Shown: positions 47,618-57,599 of the stretch, piece after piece
Position numbering within the stretch: the stretch's first letter is position 1
How the letters are laid out: the number at the start of each line of letters is the position of its first letter
Origin: JACCYJ01 sp038198775
GTDB lineage: Bacteria > Actinomycetota > Actinomycetes > Propionibacteriales > Nocardioidaceae
Assembly: GCA_038198775.1 (NCBI GenBank)
Contig: JBBPZV010000001.1
Coordinates: 62,001 to 126,000, forward strand
Length of the DNA: 64,000 bases
Reading direction: 5' to 3'
Notes under the pieces: generated by a model
The model's input: only the letters and a program-made list of their open reading frames with translations
What the model was told of the DNA's origin: nothing
Database searches by the model: none
Position numbers and translations under genes: made by a program

Positions 47618-48624
47618 GCCTGGCTGTCCTTGCCGCCCGCGGTGGTGTTCCTGCGGCGCCGGCCGTTCGCACCGGCGGGCGTACGCTGCCGGCGCACCGC
47701 TGCCATTGAGCCGTCGGAGTCGCCACCGGTGCGGGCGAAAGCGCGCATCACCTCGGCGAAGACGTCGTCCTCGTCGAGTCGGCGCAGCTCCTCGGCCATC
47801 AGCTCGGCGGCGTCGCGTCGCTTCAACGCCACCGGACGGTCGGCCTCGCCGGGGATCGTGAACGTCGCTGAGCGGCCCGAGGGCCGGCTCACCGCGATGT
47901 CGCCGTGGCGGGTCTCCAGGCGGACCTCGGTGATCCCCGGACCACGGGTGCCGCGCCGGTTGACGTCCACGCCGAGCCTGACCGCCAGCCAGGCGGCCAT
48001 CAGGTCGGCGCTGGGGTTACCCCGTTCGGCGGCGACCGTGGCCCCGCCAACCCGGACCGGATGCTGGTCGAGGGCGGCGGCGAGCAGCGCCCGCCACGGC
48101 GTCAGCCTGGTCCAGGCCAGGTCGGTGTTGCCGGGGGCGTAGTGCAGCGCCTGCTCCATCAGCGCGCCCCGCTTGCCCCGCGCGGTCGCGGAGTCGCTGA
48201 TGCGCCGTTGTGCCAGCCGGCCGATCGGATCGCTGGCCAGGTCGTCGGGAGCGTGGTCGGGCCACCACACCACCACCGGAGAGTCCGGCAGCAGCAGCGG
48301 CAGCACCGCCGACTCGGTGTGGTGGACCAGCTCGCCACTGGCCCGCAGCAAGACGACCTCGCCGGAGGTGTTGTTGCCGATCTTGACGCTGGCGTCCAGC
48401 CGGGCGGCTCCCCTCGCTGAGCGCCGGATGACGCCGAGGATGCGGCTCGGGTGCTCCGCCGACACCGTGGTGGCCGCCTTCAGCGCGTCGTAGCGTCCAG
48501 CCTCGTCGGTGACCACGACGAGGGTCAGGACCATGCCCATCGCCGGGCTGCCGGCCGAGCGGCGGGCACGCACCAGTGCGCCCGCTACGGCGCTCGCGTT
48601 GGTCTCGGTCAGGTCGATGTTCAT
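47614..48624 (-). CDS. opcA: Glucose-6-phosphate dehydrogenase assembly protein OpcA
   Basis: This 336-residue protein supports G6PDH activity; it is named from cyanobacteria and is regularly next to zwf in actinobacteria. It has ILGVIRRS, PLLLPDSPVVVWWPDHAP and DLAWTRLTPWRALLAAALD. The ATG at 48624 has GAGGGGG six bases upstream; a GTG at 48630 is less likely. Confidence 0.93.
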   Translation of the reverse strand: MNIDLTETNASAVAGALVRARRSAGSPAMGMVLTLVVVTDEAGRYDALKAATTVSAEHPSRILGVIRRSARGAARLDASVKIGNNTSGEVVLLRASGELVHHTESAVLPLLLPDSPVVVWWPDHAPDDLASDPIGRLAQRRISDSATARGKRGALMEQALHYAPGNTDLAWTRLTPWRALLAAALDQHPVRVGGATVAAERGNPSADLMAAWLAVRLGVDVNRRGTRGPGITEVRLETRHGDIAVSRPSGRSATFTIPGEADRPVALKRRDAAELMAEELRRLDEDDVFAEVMRAFARTGGDSDGSMAAVRRQRTPAGANGRRRRNTTAGGKDSQA

Positions 48625-48634
48625 GCCCACCCCC

Positions 48635-50191
48635 TCAGGGCCTGCGCCAGGTGCGGCCGTCGCAGGCCAGCATCTCGTCGGCCGTTGCCGGGCCCCACGT
48701 ACCCGACGGGTACTGCTCCGGCTTCCCGTGCGCCGCCCAGAAGTCGATGATCGGGTCCAGGATCTGCCACGACAGCTCGACCTCCTCGTGCTGCGGGAAC
48801 AGCGGGGGGTCGCCCAGCAGCACGTCGAGGATCAACCGCTCGTACGCCTCGGGGCTGGACTCGACGAAGGCGCCGCCGTAGGCGAAGTCCATGGTGACGT
48901 CGCGGATCTCCATCGCGGTTCCCGGCACCTTACCGCCGAAGCGCAAGGTGAGCCCCTCGTCGGGCTGGATCCGCATGACCAGCGCGTTGTGTCCCAGGTC
49001 CTCGGTCTGGGTGTGCGTGAACGGCAGGTGCGGCGCCCTCCGGAACATCACCGCGACCTCGGTGACCCGGCGCCCGAGGCGCTTGCCGGTCCGCAGGTAG
49101 AACGGCACCCCGCCCCAACGCCGGGTCCCCACCTCCAGCCGGATCGCCGCGTACGTCTCGGTCGTGGAGCTGTCGGGGATGTCCTCCTCCTGCAGGTAGC
49201 CCCCGACCTTGACGCCACCGGCCCAGCCGGGGGCGTACTGGCCGCGGGCGGTGTGGCTTGCCAGGTCGTCGGGCAGCTGGACCGAGGCCAGCACCTTCTG
49301 CTTCTCGATGCGCAGGCTGCGCGCGTCGAACGAGATCGGGTCCTCCATCGCGACGAGCGCCAGCAGCTGCAGGAGGTGGTTCTGGATGACGTCGCGGGCG
49401 GCTCCGATGCCGTCGTAGTAGCCGGCCCGGCCGCCGATCCCGATGTCCTCGGCCATCGTGATCTGCACGTGGTCGACGAAGTTGGAGTTCCAGACCGGCT
49501 CGAACATGGAGTTCGCGAAGCGGAACGCCAGGATGTTCTGGACGGTCTCCTTGCCGAGGTAGTGGTCGATGCGGAAGACCGACTCCGGCGGGAACACCTG
49601 GGAGACGATGTCGTTGAGCTCCCGGGCGCTGGCCAGGTCGCGGCCGAAGGGCTTCTCCACCACGACGCGGCGCCAGGCGTCGCCCTGGCTGTCGGACAGG
49701 CAGTGCTCCTTGAGCTGGTCCACGACGTCGGGAAAGAAGCGCGGCGGGATCGACAGGTAGAACGCGTGGTTGCCTCCGGTCCCGCGAACCTCGTCGAGTT
49801 CCTCGATGGTCTCCCGAAGCTTCTCGAACGCGGCGTCGTCGCTGAAGTGGCCTGGGACGAAACGGAAGCCCTCGGCGAGCTGGTTCCACACCTCCTCCCG
49901 GAACTCGGTCCGCGAGTACTCCTTGACCGCGTCGTGCACGACCTGCGCGAAGTCCTGGTGGGCCCAGTCCCGGCGGGCGAAACCGACCAGCGAGAAGCCG
50001 GGGGGCAGCAGCCCGCGGTTGGCCAGGTCGTAGACCGCCGGCATCAGCTTCTTGCGGGACAGGTCACCAGTCACCCCGAAGATGACAAGGCTGCACGGCC
50101 CTGCGATACGGGGGAGCCGCCGGTCCTGGGGGTCACGCAGCGGGTTGTCGTCGGCCTCGGCCCGCTGGGTCGCCGCTATCCGTTCGATCAC
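48635..50191 (-). CDS. zwf: Glucose-6-phosphate 1-dehydrogenase
   Basis: This 518-residue enzyme starts the oxidative pentose phosphate pathway and makes NADPH. NADP-binding VIFGVTGDLSRKKL (about 38), VVVEKPFGRDL, and the catalytic histidine in FRIDHYLGKETVQN (about 210) are intact. GTG overlaps the pgi stop by four bases. Confidence 0.97.
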   Translation of the reverse strand: MIERIAATQRAEADDNPLRDPQDRRLPRIAGPCSLVIFGVTGDLSRKKLMPAVYDLANRGLLPPGFSLVGFARRDWAHQDFAQVVHDAVKEYSRTEFREEVWNQLAEGFRFVPGHFSDDAAFEKLRETIEELDEVRGTGGNHAFYLSIPPRFFPDVVDQLKEHCLSDSQGDAWRRVVVEKPFGRDLASARELNDIVSQVFPPESVFRIDHYLGKETVQNILAFRFANSMFEPVWNSNFVDHVQITMAEDIGIGGRAGYYDGIGAARDVIQNHLLQLLALVAMEDPISFDARSLRIEKQKVLASVQLPDDLASHTARGQYAPGWAGGVKVGGYLQEEDIPDSSTTETYAAIRLEVGTRRWGGVPFYLRTGKRLGRRVTEVAVMFRRAPHLPFTHTQTEDLGHNALVMRIQPDEGLTLRFGGKVPGTAMEIRDVTMDFAYGGAFVESSPEAYERLILDVLLGDPPLFPQHEEVELSWQILDPIIDFWAAHGKPEQYPSGTWGPATADEMLACDGRTWRRP

Positions 50192-51768
50192 CGCAGCACC
50201 TCCAGCAGTTGGCGTACGCCTGCCTCCGGCTCCTTCAGGTGCAATCGCAGCACCGGTCGGCCGGAGTCGGTGAGGACCTGCGCGTCACCGGCCGCCTGCG
50301 CCGCTATCAGCTCGCCGAAGCTGAACGGCCGGCCGGGGATGCCCAGGTCCGTCGTCGGGTCGGTGGTCACCTGCAGGAAGACGCCTTCGGGCGGACCACC
50401 CTTGTGGTACTGGCCGGTCGAGTGAAGGAACCGCGGGCCCCAGCCGAACGTGACCGGTCGGCCGGCACGGTCGGCCAGCCGGCCCGCCGCCTCGGCGAGA
50501 GGGGCGTCGCGCTGCGGGTCCAGATAGGCCATGACGGCGAGGTAGCACCGCTCTCCGAGCCGGCCGAGCAGCGCGGTGACGGCGCCCGCGAGGTCGTCGA
50601 CCCCGTCGAGCAGCCCGCTCGATCCACGCACCTCCACGGCGTTGGACGTGAAGGCCGGAGGTGACGGCTCCGGCCGCTGGTCCAGCAGGCCGCGGGCCGC
50701 GTGCTTGGCGCTCTCGACGTCCGGCTGGTCGAAGGGGTTGATGCCCAGGAGCCGGCCCGCGACCGCCACCGCGGTCTCCCAGAGCAGGAACGTCGCCCCG
50801 AGTGAGCCGAAGACGCGGATGTTGCCGCCAGAGGCTTCTGGGTCGGACTCGGCGACCAGCTCGACCACGGTGACGTCGGGTCCGGGAGCGCTGGGGCCGG
50901 GAGGTGGCACGACGACCGGGAGCAGGCCCATGCCCTCCTTGCCGGTCGACTCGGCGATGAGCTGCTCCGCCCAGTCGGGGAAGCCCTCCAGCCCGGAGCC
51001 GGCGTCGACGAGCGCGACCTTGTTGCGCGCCGGGTCCGCCGCCATCCCCGCGGCCAGGACCAGGGCGGAGTTGGCCGGGTCGTCGGCGCTCAGCTGTTCG
51101 CGTACGGCGTCAGCCTCGTCCAGCAGCGACCCGACGTCGACGCCCGCCAGCCCGGAGGGTACGAGTCCGAAGGCCGTGAGCGCGCTGTAGCGGCCTCCTA
51201 CGCTGGGATCGGCGAGGAACACCCGGTATCCCTCGGCTTCGCCGAGCTCGTGCAGCTCCGAGCCGGGATCGGTCACCACGACGGTGTGCCGGCTCCCGTC
51301 GATGCCGGCGGCCTCGAAGGCCGCGAGAAACGCCCGGCGCTGGCTGTCGGTCTCCAGCGTCGATCCGGACTTGCTGGACACGACCACCACTGTGCGCCGC
51401 AGATCTCGGTCCAGCGCCCGTCGTACGGCACCCGGTTCGGTGGAGTCGAGCACCGTGAGGTCGGCACCGGCGGTGGCGGTGATCACCTCGGGCGCCAGCG
51501 AGGAGCCGCCCATGCCGCAGAGCACGACCGAGTCGATGCCACCGGCCCGCAGGGACGCACGCAGCGCCTCGATCTCGGCCACCAGGGGACGTGAGACGGC
51601 GCTGGCTGCCACCCACCCGAGCCGCCTGCTGGCCTCCGACTGGGCCGGCGACCCCCACAGCGTCGGATCCTGCGCCGCGATGCGGCTGGCGACCTGCTCG
51701 TCGACAAGACGCGCCACGGTGTCGTCGAGCGCACCCCCGGCAGCGTGAACCTGCACCAGGTCACTCAT
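50188..51768 (-). CDS. pgi: Glucose-6-phosphate isomerase
   Basis: This 526-residue isomerase links glycolysis with the pentose phosphate operon. The phosphosugar-binding VVLCGMGGSSLAPEV (about 82), VVSSKSGSTLET and the catalytic HSTGQYHKGG region near residue 455 are visible. It is a divergent, actinobacterial-type member, often fused to or clustered with tal. Stop overlaps the zwf GTG. Confidence 0.92.
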   Translation of the reverse strand: MSDLVQVHAAGGALDDTVARLVDEQVASRIAAQDPTLWGSPAQSEASRRLGWVAASAVSRPLVAEIEALRASLRAGGIDSVVLCGMGGSSLAPEVITATAGADLTVLDSTEPGAVRRALDRDLRRTVVVVSSKSGSTLETDSQRRAFLAAFEAAGIDGSRHTVVVTDPGSELHELGEAEGYRVFLADPSVGGRYSALTAFGLVPSGLAGVDVGSLLDEADAVREQLSADDPANSALVLAAGMAADPARNKVALVDAGSGLEGFPDWAEQLIAESTGKEGMGLLPVVVPPPGPSAPGPDVTVVELVAESDPEASGGNIRVFGSLGATFLLWETAVAVAGRLLGINPFDQPDVESAKHAARGLLDQRPEPSPPAFTSNAVEVRGSSGLLDGVDDLAGAVTALLGRLGERCYLAVMAYLDPQRDAPLAEAAGRLADRAGRPVTFGWGPRFLHSTGQYHKGGPPEGVFLQVTTDPTTDLGIPGRPFSFGELIAAQAAGDAQVLTDSGRPVLRLHLKEPEAGVRQLLEVLR

Positions 51769-51786
51769 CGGCAGTCCCGCTGCGGG

Positions 51787-52881
51787 TCACGACAGCTCGG
51801 CACAAACGGTCTCGAGCAGCTCCTGCCAGGACTTCTCGAACTTCTCCACGCCCTCTCGCTCCAGCGTGTCGATGACGTCGTCGTAGTCGATGCCGACCGT
51901 TGCCAGCGCCTCGAGCGTCTCGTGCGCGTCCTCGTAGCGCGTGGTCACGGTGTCGCCGGTGACGACCCCGTGGTCTGCCATCGCCTCGAGCGTGTTCTCC
52001 GGCATCGTGTTCACGGTGCCCTCGGTCACCAGCTCGGTGACGTACATCGTGTCGGGCAGGCTGGGGTCCTTGGTCGACGTAGACGCCCACAACGGGCGCT
52101 GCGGGTTGGCGCCGTCCTCGGCCAACGAACGCCAACGCTGCGACGCCAGCACCTTCTGGTAGCGCTCGTAGGCGAGTCGGGCGTTGGCGATCGCGGCCTT
52201 GCCGTGCAGCGACTTCGCCTCGTCGGTTCCGATCTCGTCGAGGCGCCGGTCGACCTCGGTGTCGACCCGGCTGACGAAGAACGACGCCACCGAGTGGATC
52301 GTGCTCAGGTCGATCCCGGCCTCCCGGGCGTGTTCCAGACCGGAGAGGTAGGCGTCCATCACCGCGTCGTAGCGGTCGAGACCGAAGATCAGCGTGACGT
52401 TGACGCTGATGCCCTCGGCGATCGCGTCGTTGATCGAGGGCAGGCCGTCCATCGTGGCCGGGATCTTGATCAGCAGGTTCGGCCGGTCCACCAGCCACCA
52501 CAGCGCCCGTGCCTCGGCCACCGTTCGCTCGCACTCGTGGGCGAGCCGGGGGTCGACCTCGAGCGAGACCCTCCCGTCCACGCCGTTGCTGCGGTCGTAC
52601 ACCGGCCGCAAGATGTCGGCCGCCCAGCGGATGTCGTAGGCGGTGATCGCCCGGACCGCCTCCCCGAGTGAGACCTCCCGCAGTTTCAGGTCCTCGACCT
52701 GTTCGGCGTAGTCGTCGGCGTCCGCGACGGCCTTGGCGAAGATCGTCGGGTTGGAGGTGACGCCGACCACGGAGCGCTCGTCGATGAGCTCCTGCAGCCC
52801 GCCGTGAAGGCGCTCCCGGGAGATGTCGTCGAGCCAGATGGAGACCCCGGCCTCGGCCAGCGATGCGAGTTGGTCGTTCAT
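51787..52881 (-). CDS. tal: Transaldolase
   Basis: This 364-residue enzyme moves dihydroxyacetone units in the non-oxidative pentose phosphate pathway. Family signatures are VVGVTSNPTIFAKAV and the Schiff-base lysine in LLIKIPATMDG (about 138). ATG overlaps the tkt stop (ATGA). Confidence 0.96.
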   Translation of the reverse strand: MNDQLASLAEAGVSIWLDDISRERLHGGLQELIDERSVVGVTSNPTIFAKAVADADDYAEQVEDLKLREVSLGEAVRAITAYDIRWAADILRPVYDRSNGVDGRVSLEVDPRLAHECERTVAEARALWWLVDRPNLLIKIPATMDGLPSINDAIAEGISVNVTLIFGLDRYDAVMDAYLSGLEHAREAGIDLSTIHSVASFFVSRVDTEVDRRLDEIGTDEAKSLHGKAAIANARLAYERYQKVLASQRWRSLAEDGANPQRPLWASTSTKDPSLPDTMYVTELVTEGTVNTMPENTLEAMADHGVVTGDTVTTRYEDAHETLEALATVGIDYDDVIDTLEREGVEKFEKSWQELLETVCAELS

Positions 52882-55088
52882 GAGTCCTCCTCGGACGTCG
52901 ATGCGCTTGCGTCGGACGGGGCGTCGGGATTGTCACCCGGGCCGACCGGACCGGACGCGCGGGCGTGGACCGGCACCGGCTCCGGCCCGAGCCGCCGGGC
53001 GTCGGCGATGCTGTCGCGGGCCGCGTCGGCGACCGCGTCCGCGGTGATGCCGAACTCGCGGTAGATGGTGGCGTAGTCCGCCGAGGCACCGAAGTGCTCC
53101 AGGCTGATGGTGCGCCCCGCGTCACCTACGACGTCGCGCCAGCCCTGCGACACCCCGGCCTCGACCGAGACCCGGGCCCGGACCTCCGGCGGGAACACGG
53201 CGTCGCGGTAGTCCGCCGGCTGCGCGTCGAACCATTCCTTGCACGGCATCGACACCACCCGGGCGGCAACTCCCTCGCCAGCCAGGATGTCGCGGGCCTC
53301 GACCGCCAGCTGGACCTCAGAACCGGTGGCGACCACGACGACGTCGGGCCGTCCGTCGGCGTCGACGAGCACGTACGCGCCCCTGGACACGTCGTCGGTG
53401 GTGGCGAAACCCCGCTCGCCGCGGGGAAACGTGGGAACGTTCTGCCGGGTCAGCGCCAGCCCCGCCGGCCGGTCACTGTGGCGCAGGATCGCAACCCAGG
53501 CGGCCACGGTCTCGTTGGCGTCGGCCGGTCGCACCACGTCCAGCCCGGGGATCGCGCGCAAGGACGCCACCTGCTCGACCGGTTGGTGCGTGGGGCCGTC
53601 CTCTCCGAGCCCGATCGAGTCGTGGGTCCACACGTACGTCACCGGCAGCTGCATCAGCGCCGCCAGCCGCACCGACGGGCGCATGTAGTCGCTGAACGTC
53701 AAGAACGTCCCCCCGTACGGGCGGGTGGTGCCGTGGACGGCGATGCCGTTGAGCACCGCACCCATGGCGTGCTCTCGGATCCCGAAGTGCAGCACCCGGC
53801 CGAACCAGTCGCCGGAGAACTCCTTGGTGGAGAACTCCGGCGGCAGGAACGACGGCTCGCCCTTCGGCGTGGTGTTGTTGGAATCGGCCAGGTCCGCCGA
53901 CCCGCCCCACAGCTCCGGGAGCAGCGGTGCGGCGGCGCTCAGGAACTCCCCGGAGGCCTTGCGGGTGGCCATGCCCTTGCCGTCGGCTTCGAAGGCGGGA
54001 AGGGCCTCCTGCCAACCCTCCGGCAGGCGCCTGGCCCGCAGCCGCTCGAGCAGCGACGCCCGCTCCGGGTCGGAGTCCTTCCAGGCGTCGAACCGCTCGA
54101 CCCACTGTGCCCGAAGCCGCTGCCCTCGCTCGGCTGCGTGACGCCGTACGTGGGTGATGACCTCGTCGTCGACGGGGAAGTCCTCGTCGGGGTCGAAGCC
54201 GAGCAGCTTCTTGGTCGCAGCGACCTCCTCGGTGCCAAGCGCGGACCCGTGCGCCTTGCCGGTGTTCTGCTTGGTCGGCGCCGGCCAGCCGATGATCGTG
54301 CGCAACCGGATGAAGCTGGGCCGGTCGGTGACCGCGCGGGCGCTCAGGAACGCGTCATAGAGCGCTTCGACGTCCTCGCGGTACTCCGTGCCGCCGTGCG
54401 TCCAGTCGACCTCCTGCACATGCCAGCCGTACGCCTGGTACCTCATGCTGACGTCCTCGGAGAACGTGACGTCGGTGTCGTCCTCGATCGAGATGTCGTT
54501 GTCGTCGTAGAGCATGGTCAGGTTGCCGAGCCGCTGGTGCCCGGCCAGCGAGGACGCCTCCCCGGAGAGGCCTTCCTCCATGTCGCCGTCGGAGGCGAGG
54601 ACGTACACGTGGTGGTCGAAGATGCCCTCGCCGATGGGCCGGTTCGGCTCGAGCAGCCCGTGCTGGCGGCGGCACGCCATCGCCATGCCGACGGCGTTGC
54701 CGACGCCTTGGCCGAGCGGGCCGGTGGTGACCTCGATGCCGGTGGTGTGGCGGTACTCCGGGTGCCCGGGCGTCTTGCTGCCCCACGTCCGCAGCGCCTC
54801 CAGGTCGGCGAGCTCGAGCCCGTACCCCGCGAAGTAGAGCTGGATGTACTGCGTGAGGCTGCTGTGGCCGCACGACAGCACGAACCGGTCGCGGGCGACC
54901 CAGTCCGGGTCGGCCGGATCGTGCCGCATCAGCCGCTGGTAGAGCAGGTACGCGGCCGGCGCGAGGCTCATCGCCGTGCCCGGATGACCGTTGCCGACCT
55001 TCTCCACCGCGTCCATCGCCAGCACTCGGATCGTGTCCACGGCCCGGCGGTCGAGATCGGTCCACTCCAGCGGCGGCTGCTCTGGCAC
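52878..55088 (-). CDS. tkt: Transketolase
   Basis: This 736-residue thiamine diphosphate enzyme has GNGHPGTAMSLAP (about 34), the cofactor motif ASDGDMEEGLSGEA..NDISIE (about 165) and the second-domain EHAMGAVLNGIA and THDSIGLGEDGPTHQP. The C-terminal tail of about 35 residues (Pro/Ser/Asp/Glu-rich) goes beyond the family. GTG 55088 has GGAG eight bases upstream and a -10-like TAGGCT (55128-55123). It is the first gene of the six-gene operon. Confidence 0.96.
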   Translation of the reverse strand: MPEQPPLEWTDLDRRAVDTIRVLAMDAVEKVGNGHPGTAMSLAPAAYLLYQRLMRHDPADPDWVARDRFVLSCGHSSLTQYIQLYFAGYGLELADLEALRTWGSKTPGHPEYRHTTGIEVTTGPLGQGVGNAVGMAMACRRQHGLLEPNRPIGEGIFDHHVYVLASDGDMEEGLSGEASSLAGHQRLGNLTMLYDDNDISIEDDTDVTFSEDVSMRYQAYGWHVQEVDWTHGGTEYREDVEALYDAFLSARAVTDRPSFIRLRTIIGWPAPTKQNTGKAHGSALGTEEVAATKKLLGFDPDEDFPVDDEVITHVRRHAAERGQRLRAQWVERFDAWKDSDPERASLLERLRARRLPEGWQEALPAFEADGKGMATRKASGEFLSAAAPLLPELWGGSADLADSNNTTPKGEPSFLPPEFSTKEFSGDWFGRVLHFGIREHAMGAVLNGIAVHGTTRPYGGTFLTFSDYMRPSVRLAALMQLPVTYVWTHDSIGLGEDGPTHQPVEQVASLRAIPGLDVVRPADANETVAAWVAILRHSDRPAGLALTRQNVPTFPRGERGFATTDDVSRGAYVLVDADGRPDVVVVATGSEVQLAVEARDILAGEGVAARVVSMPCKEWFDAQPADYRDAVFPPEVRARVSVEAGVSQGWRDVVGDAGRTISLEHFGASADYATIYREFGITADAVADAARDSIADARRLGPEPVPVHARASGPVGPGDNPDAPSDASASTSEEDS

Positions 55089-55259
55089 TGGTGTCGCTCC
55101 CTTGTCTGCGTCGACGCCGGCGAGCCTACCTGCGGGCGTGCCCGCGCGGCATCGGCCGGTGGCCGGCCCCGGCCCGGTACCCGCCCGGGTCGGCACTAGA
55201 CTCCCGCCGGTGCTGGAGTTCCCGGTTACCGTGTCCCTTGCAGCTTTGGAGAGGCCCCT

Positions 55260-56207
55260 GTGACGGCCGTCGACTCCGCTTCGCTGCTGCCTGGTGTCGA
55301 ACCAGCCCGTTCCCGCCGAGTCCGTATCGCCGACACCGCGACCGCGTACGTCGGCCTGACCAAGCCGCGGATCATCGAGCTGTTGTTGCTGACGACCGTG
55401 CCGGTCATGTTCTTGGCCAGCGGCGGCGTCCCGCGGCTGTGGCCGGTGGTCGCGACCGTGAGCGGCGGGGCGCTGTCGGCGGCGAGCGCCAACACGCTCA
55501 ACTGCCTGGCCGACGCCGACATCGACCAGCGGATGCGGCGCACCCGGCGCCGCCCGCTGCCTCGGCACGCGATCACCCCGCGCGCCGCGCTGGTGTTCGG
55601 GTTCGCGCTCGGCGTGGTGTCGACGCTATGGCTGGCGGCGACGGTGAACCTGCTGTCCGCCGGTCTCGCGCTGGCGGCGAACGTGTTCTACGTCGTCGGC
55701 TACACGCTGCTGCTCAAGCGACGGACCCCGCAGAACATCGTCTGGGGAGGTGCCGCGGGCTGCTTCCCCGCACTGATCGGGTGGACCGCGGTGACCGGAG
55801 AGCTGGCGTGGGCGCCGGTGGTGTTGTTCGCGGTCGTGTTCTGCTGGACGCCGCCTCACTTCTGGTCGCTGGCGATCCGCTACCGCGACGACTACGCGGC
55901 CGCCGCGGTGCCGATGCTGCCGGCGGTCGCGCCCGTGACGGTCGTCGCCCGGCGCATCGTGGCGTACGCGTACGCGACCGTTGCGGTGTCGTTGCTGCTG
56001 TGGCCGGTAGCCGGCATGGGGATGGTGTACCTGGTCGCGGCCGGGCTGCTCGGGGCGGCCTTCTTGGCACAGGCGCACCTGCTGCTGCGTCGCGCCCGGC
56101 GCGGCGAGGGGCCGGCCACGCTGGCGCCGATGCGGTTGTTCCACGGCTCCAACGCCTACCTCGCGCTGTTGTTCGTCGCGGTGGCGCTGGACTCGCTGGC
56201 CCGCTGA
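55260..56207 (+). CDS. ctaB: Protoheme IX farnesyltransferase (heme O synthase)
   Basis: This 315-residue membrane prenyltransferase adds a farnesyl group to heme B on the way to heme A for cytochrome c oxidase. It has the prenyl-diphosphate motif NCLADADIDQRMRRTRRRPL (about 80) and the second acidic region RYRDDYAAAAVPMLP (about 207), with about nine membrane segments. GTG has GGAGAGG upstream and a -10-like TAGACT at 55196. Divergent from tkt, as in many actinobacteria. Confidence 0.96.
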   Translation: MTAVDSASLLPGVEPARSRRVRIADTATAYVGLTKPRIIELLLLTTVPVMFLASGGVPRLWPVVATVSGGALSAASANTLNCLADADIDQRMRRTRRRPLPRHAITPRAALVFGFALGVVSTLWLAATVNLLSAGLALAANVFYVVGYTLLLKRRTPQNIVWGGAAGCFPALIGWTAVTGELAWAPVVLFAVVFCWTPPHFWSLAIRYRDDYAAAAVPMLPAVAPVTVVARRIVAYAYATVAVSLLLWPVAGMGMVYLVAAGLLGAAFLAQAHLLLRRARRGEGPATLAPMRLFHGSNAYLALLFVAVALDSLAR

Positions 56208-56227
56208 TCGCGGGGGGCCGGGGCGAT

Positions 56228-56269
56228 CTCCCGACATTTGGGTGGCTGGGGCCGGTGTGCGGTCGGGAG
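56228..56269 (+). terminator. Hairpin downstream of ctaB
   Basis: CTCCCGAC (56228-56235) and GTCGGGAG (56262-56269) are perfect complements around a 26-base loop, 20 bases after the ctaB stop. It may end the ctaB transcript; there is no U tract. Confidence 0.4.
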
Positions 56270-56283
56270 GTCAGCGGACGCAG

Positions 56284-56614
56284 CTAGGCGGCACGGCGGT
56301 CCTTGTAGCGGCGCAGCTGGTCGACGACCCTGGCGCCGAGGCGGCGCACGGCGTACGAGGAAAAATGCAACAGTCGGGGCCGTGATCTCGGGCGGCTCGA
56401 ACCCGCTCAGCCCTCCATCCGCTGCCGCGGTCAGCTGGCCAAGAACCGTGCCTGGAGGGCCCGTCAGCACCGCCACCCATCGCAGCTGGACCTCGGTCAC
56501 CGGGCCGTTGTGGGTGACGACGACACGAGGAACCGGCCGCTGCCGCCGACATGCGGCAAGCTGCGCCTTCACGTATCCGGGCGTCCGCCGCCAGATGGCT
56601 CGGCTGCCTTGCAT
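56284..56614 (-). pseudogene. Remnant resembling the N-terminal part of a DUF559/AbiEi-type protein
   Basis: One minus-strand frame reads VVVTHNGPVTEVQLRWVAVL, then TGPPGTVLGQLTAAADG and LSGFEPPEI. This resembles the N-terminal region of actinobacterial proteins that carry a DUF559 or AbiEi-type domain. The similarity then stops near 56365, and a different frame gives a plausible C-terminus (YAVRRLGARVVDQLRRYKDRRAA, stop at 56284). A large internal deletion with a frame change explains this best. Homology is from memory and moderate. Confidence 0.45.
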
Positions 56615-56705
56615 CTCGTTCGACGGGGCGACGCCTCCGGACTAGCCGCTTGTCGACGTGTACTGATAGCATGACGATCTTGCCTGCCCGGGAAGGTAAA
56701 TCTAG

Positions 56706-57368
56706 ATGCGCCTATAGTCTGCTATCCCGTTCGGTGCTGCAATCGTGCTGCTGGCCGCTCCGACCGCCGCGGCCTCGTCCTTTGGCGGGCATTGGGCGTT
56801 GGATGAGGTGGGCTCCCCTGAGGTGGCGGTGGACTCTTCCGGCAACGGTAATGACGGCGCTGCCTATTACGTTGTGGGTGACGGGTCCGGTTACGTCTTC
56901 TCCGGCACCGGGTCCAAGGTGGTGGTTCCCGACAGTGCCAGCCTGAACCCTGGAACCACGGACTTTTCGTACTCGGTGACTGTGATCACCGGGGTTCCGG
57001 CGGTGCATACCGATTATGACCTGATGCGCAAGGGTCTGGGCACTACGACGGGTGGGGAGTTCAAAGCGGAGATCCACAACGTCAACGGGCAGGCCCGAGC
57101 GCTGTGCCTGGTCAAGGACGCGACCGGGGTTGCGGCCTCCATCAAGGGGACCACCAACCTCGACGACGGACAACCCCACACCATTACCTGCTCCAAAACC
57201 GCGACCTCGATCACCATTCGGGTGGATTCGCTGTCGGCGCGGACTCGGACGCCTCGAGCGGGAGCCATTGGGTCGATCTCGAATACCTACCCGCTGCTGC
57301 TGGGGGTCAAGACACCAAGCGGTGGGGACGACTTCATCGGCACCATGACGGACGCCAGCGTCACCTAA
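56706..57368 (+). pseudogene. Secreted LamG/ConA-lectin-like domain protein, broken by a stop in the signal peptide
   Basis: ATG at 56706 has a good ribosome site (GGGAAGG, eight bases upstream), but codon 4 is TAG (56715-56717). The frame then continues without interruption as a signal peptide (SAIPFGAAIVLLAAPTAAA) and a LamG-like domain: HWALDEVGSPEVAVDSSGNG, VVVPDSASLNPGTTDFSYSV, and GDDFIGTMTDASVT at the end. A GTG at 56745 could yield a 207-residue product with a crippled signal peptide. The base composition is visibly less GC-rich than neighbouring genes, suggesting transfer. Confidence 0.65.
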
Positions 57369-57599
57369 GTGCGGACAACATTGTGACGGCGTGGCTAGTT
57401 GAATTCAGCGGCCGGGACGCGCCACTAGTCCCACCCACGAACACATGGCCATATCGATCTCGCTCGCAGCGGCACTCGCGGCAACGAGGCTCAGCCATCC
57501 GGTTCGGGATGCTTGGGGGTTGCGAGGACGTAGTCGAGTTGCGGGCCTCCGGGTCAAGTCGGTCGGGCGGTATGGCGGCTCTTCGACTTTCCGCGTGAT
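57369..57599. other. No gene recognised
   Basis: Between the LamG frame and the transposase remnant I see no intact gene, RNA or repeat. On the minus strand the sequence may be the degraded distal end of the ISL3-like element described next. The stretch is lower in GC than the housekeeping genes around it. Confidence 0.4.
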
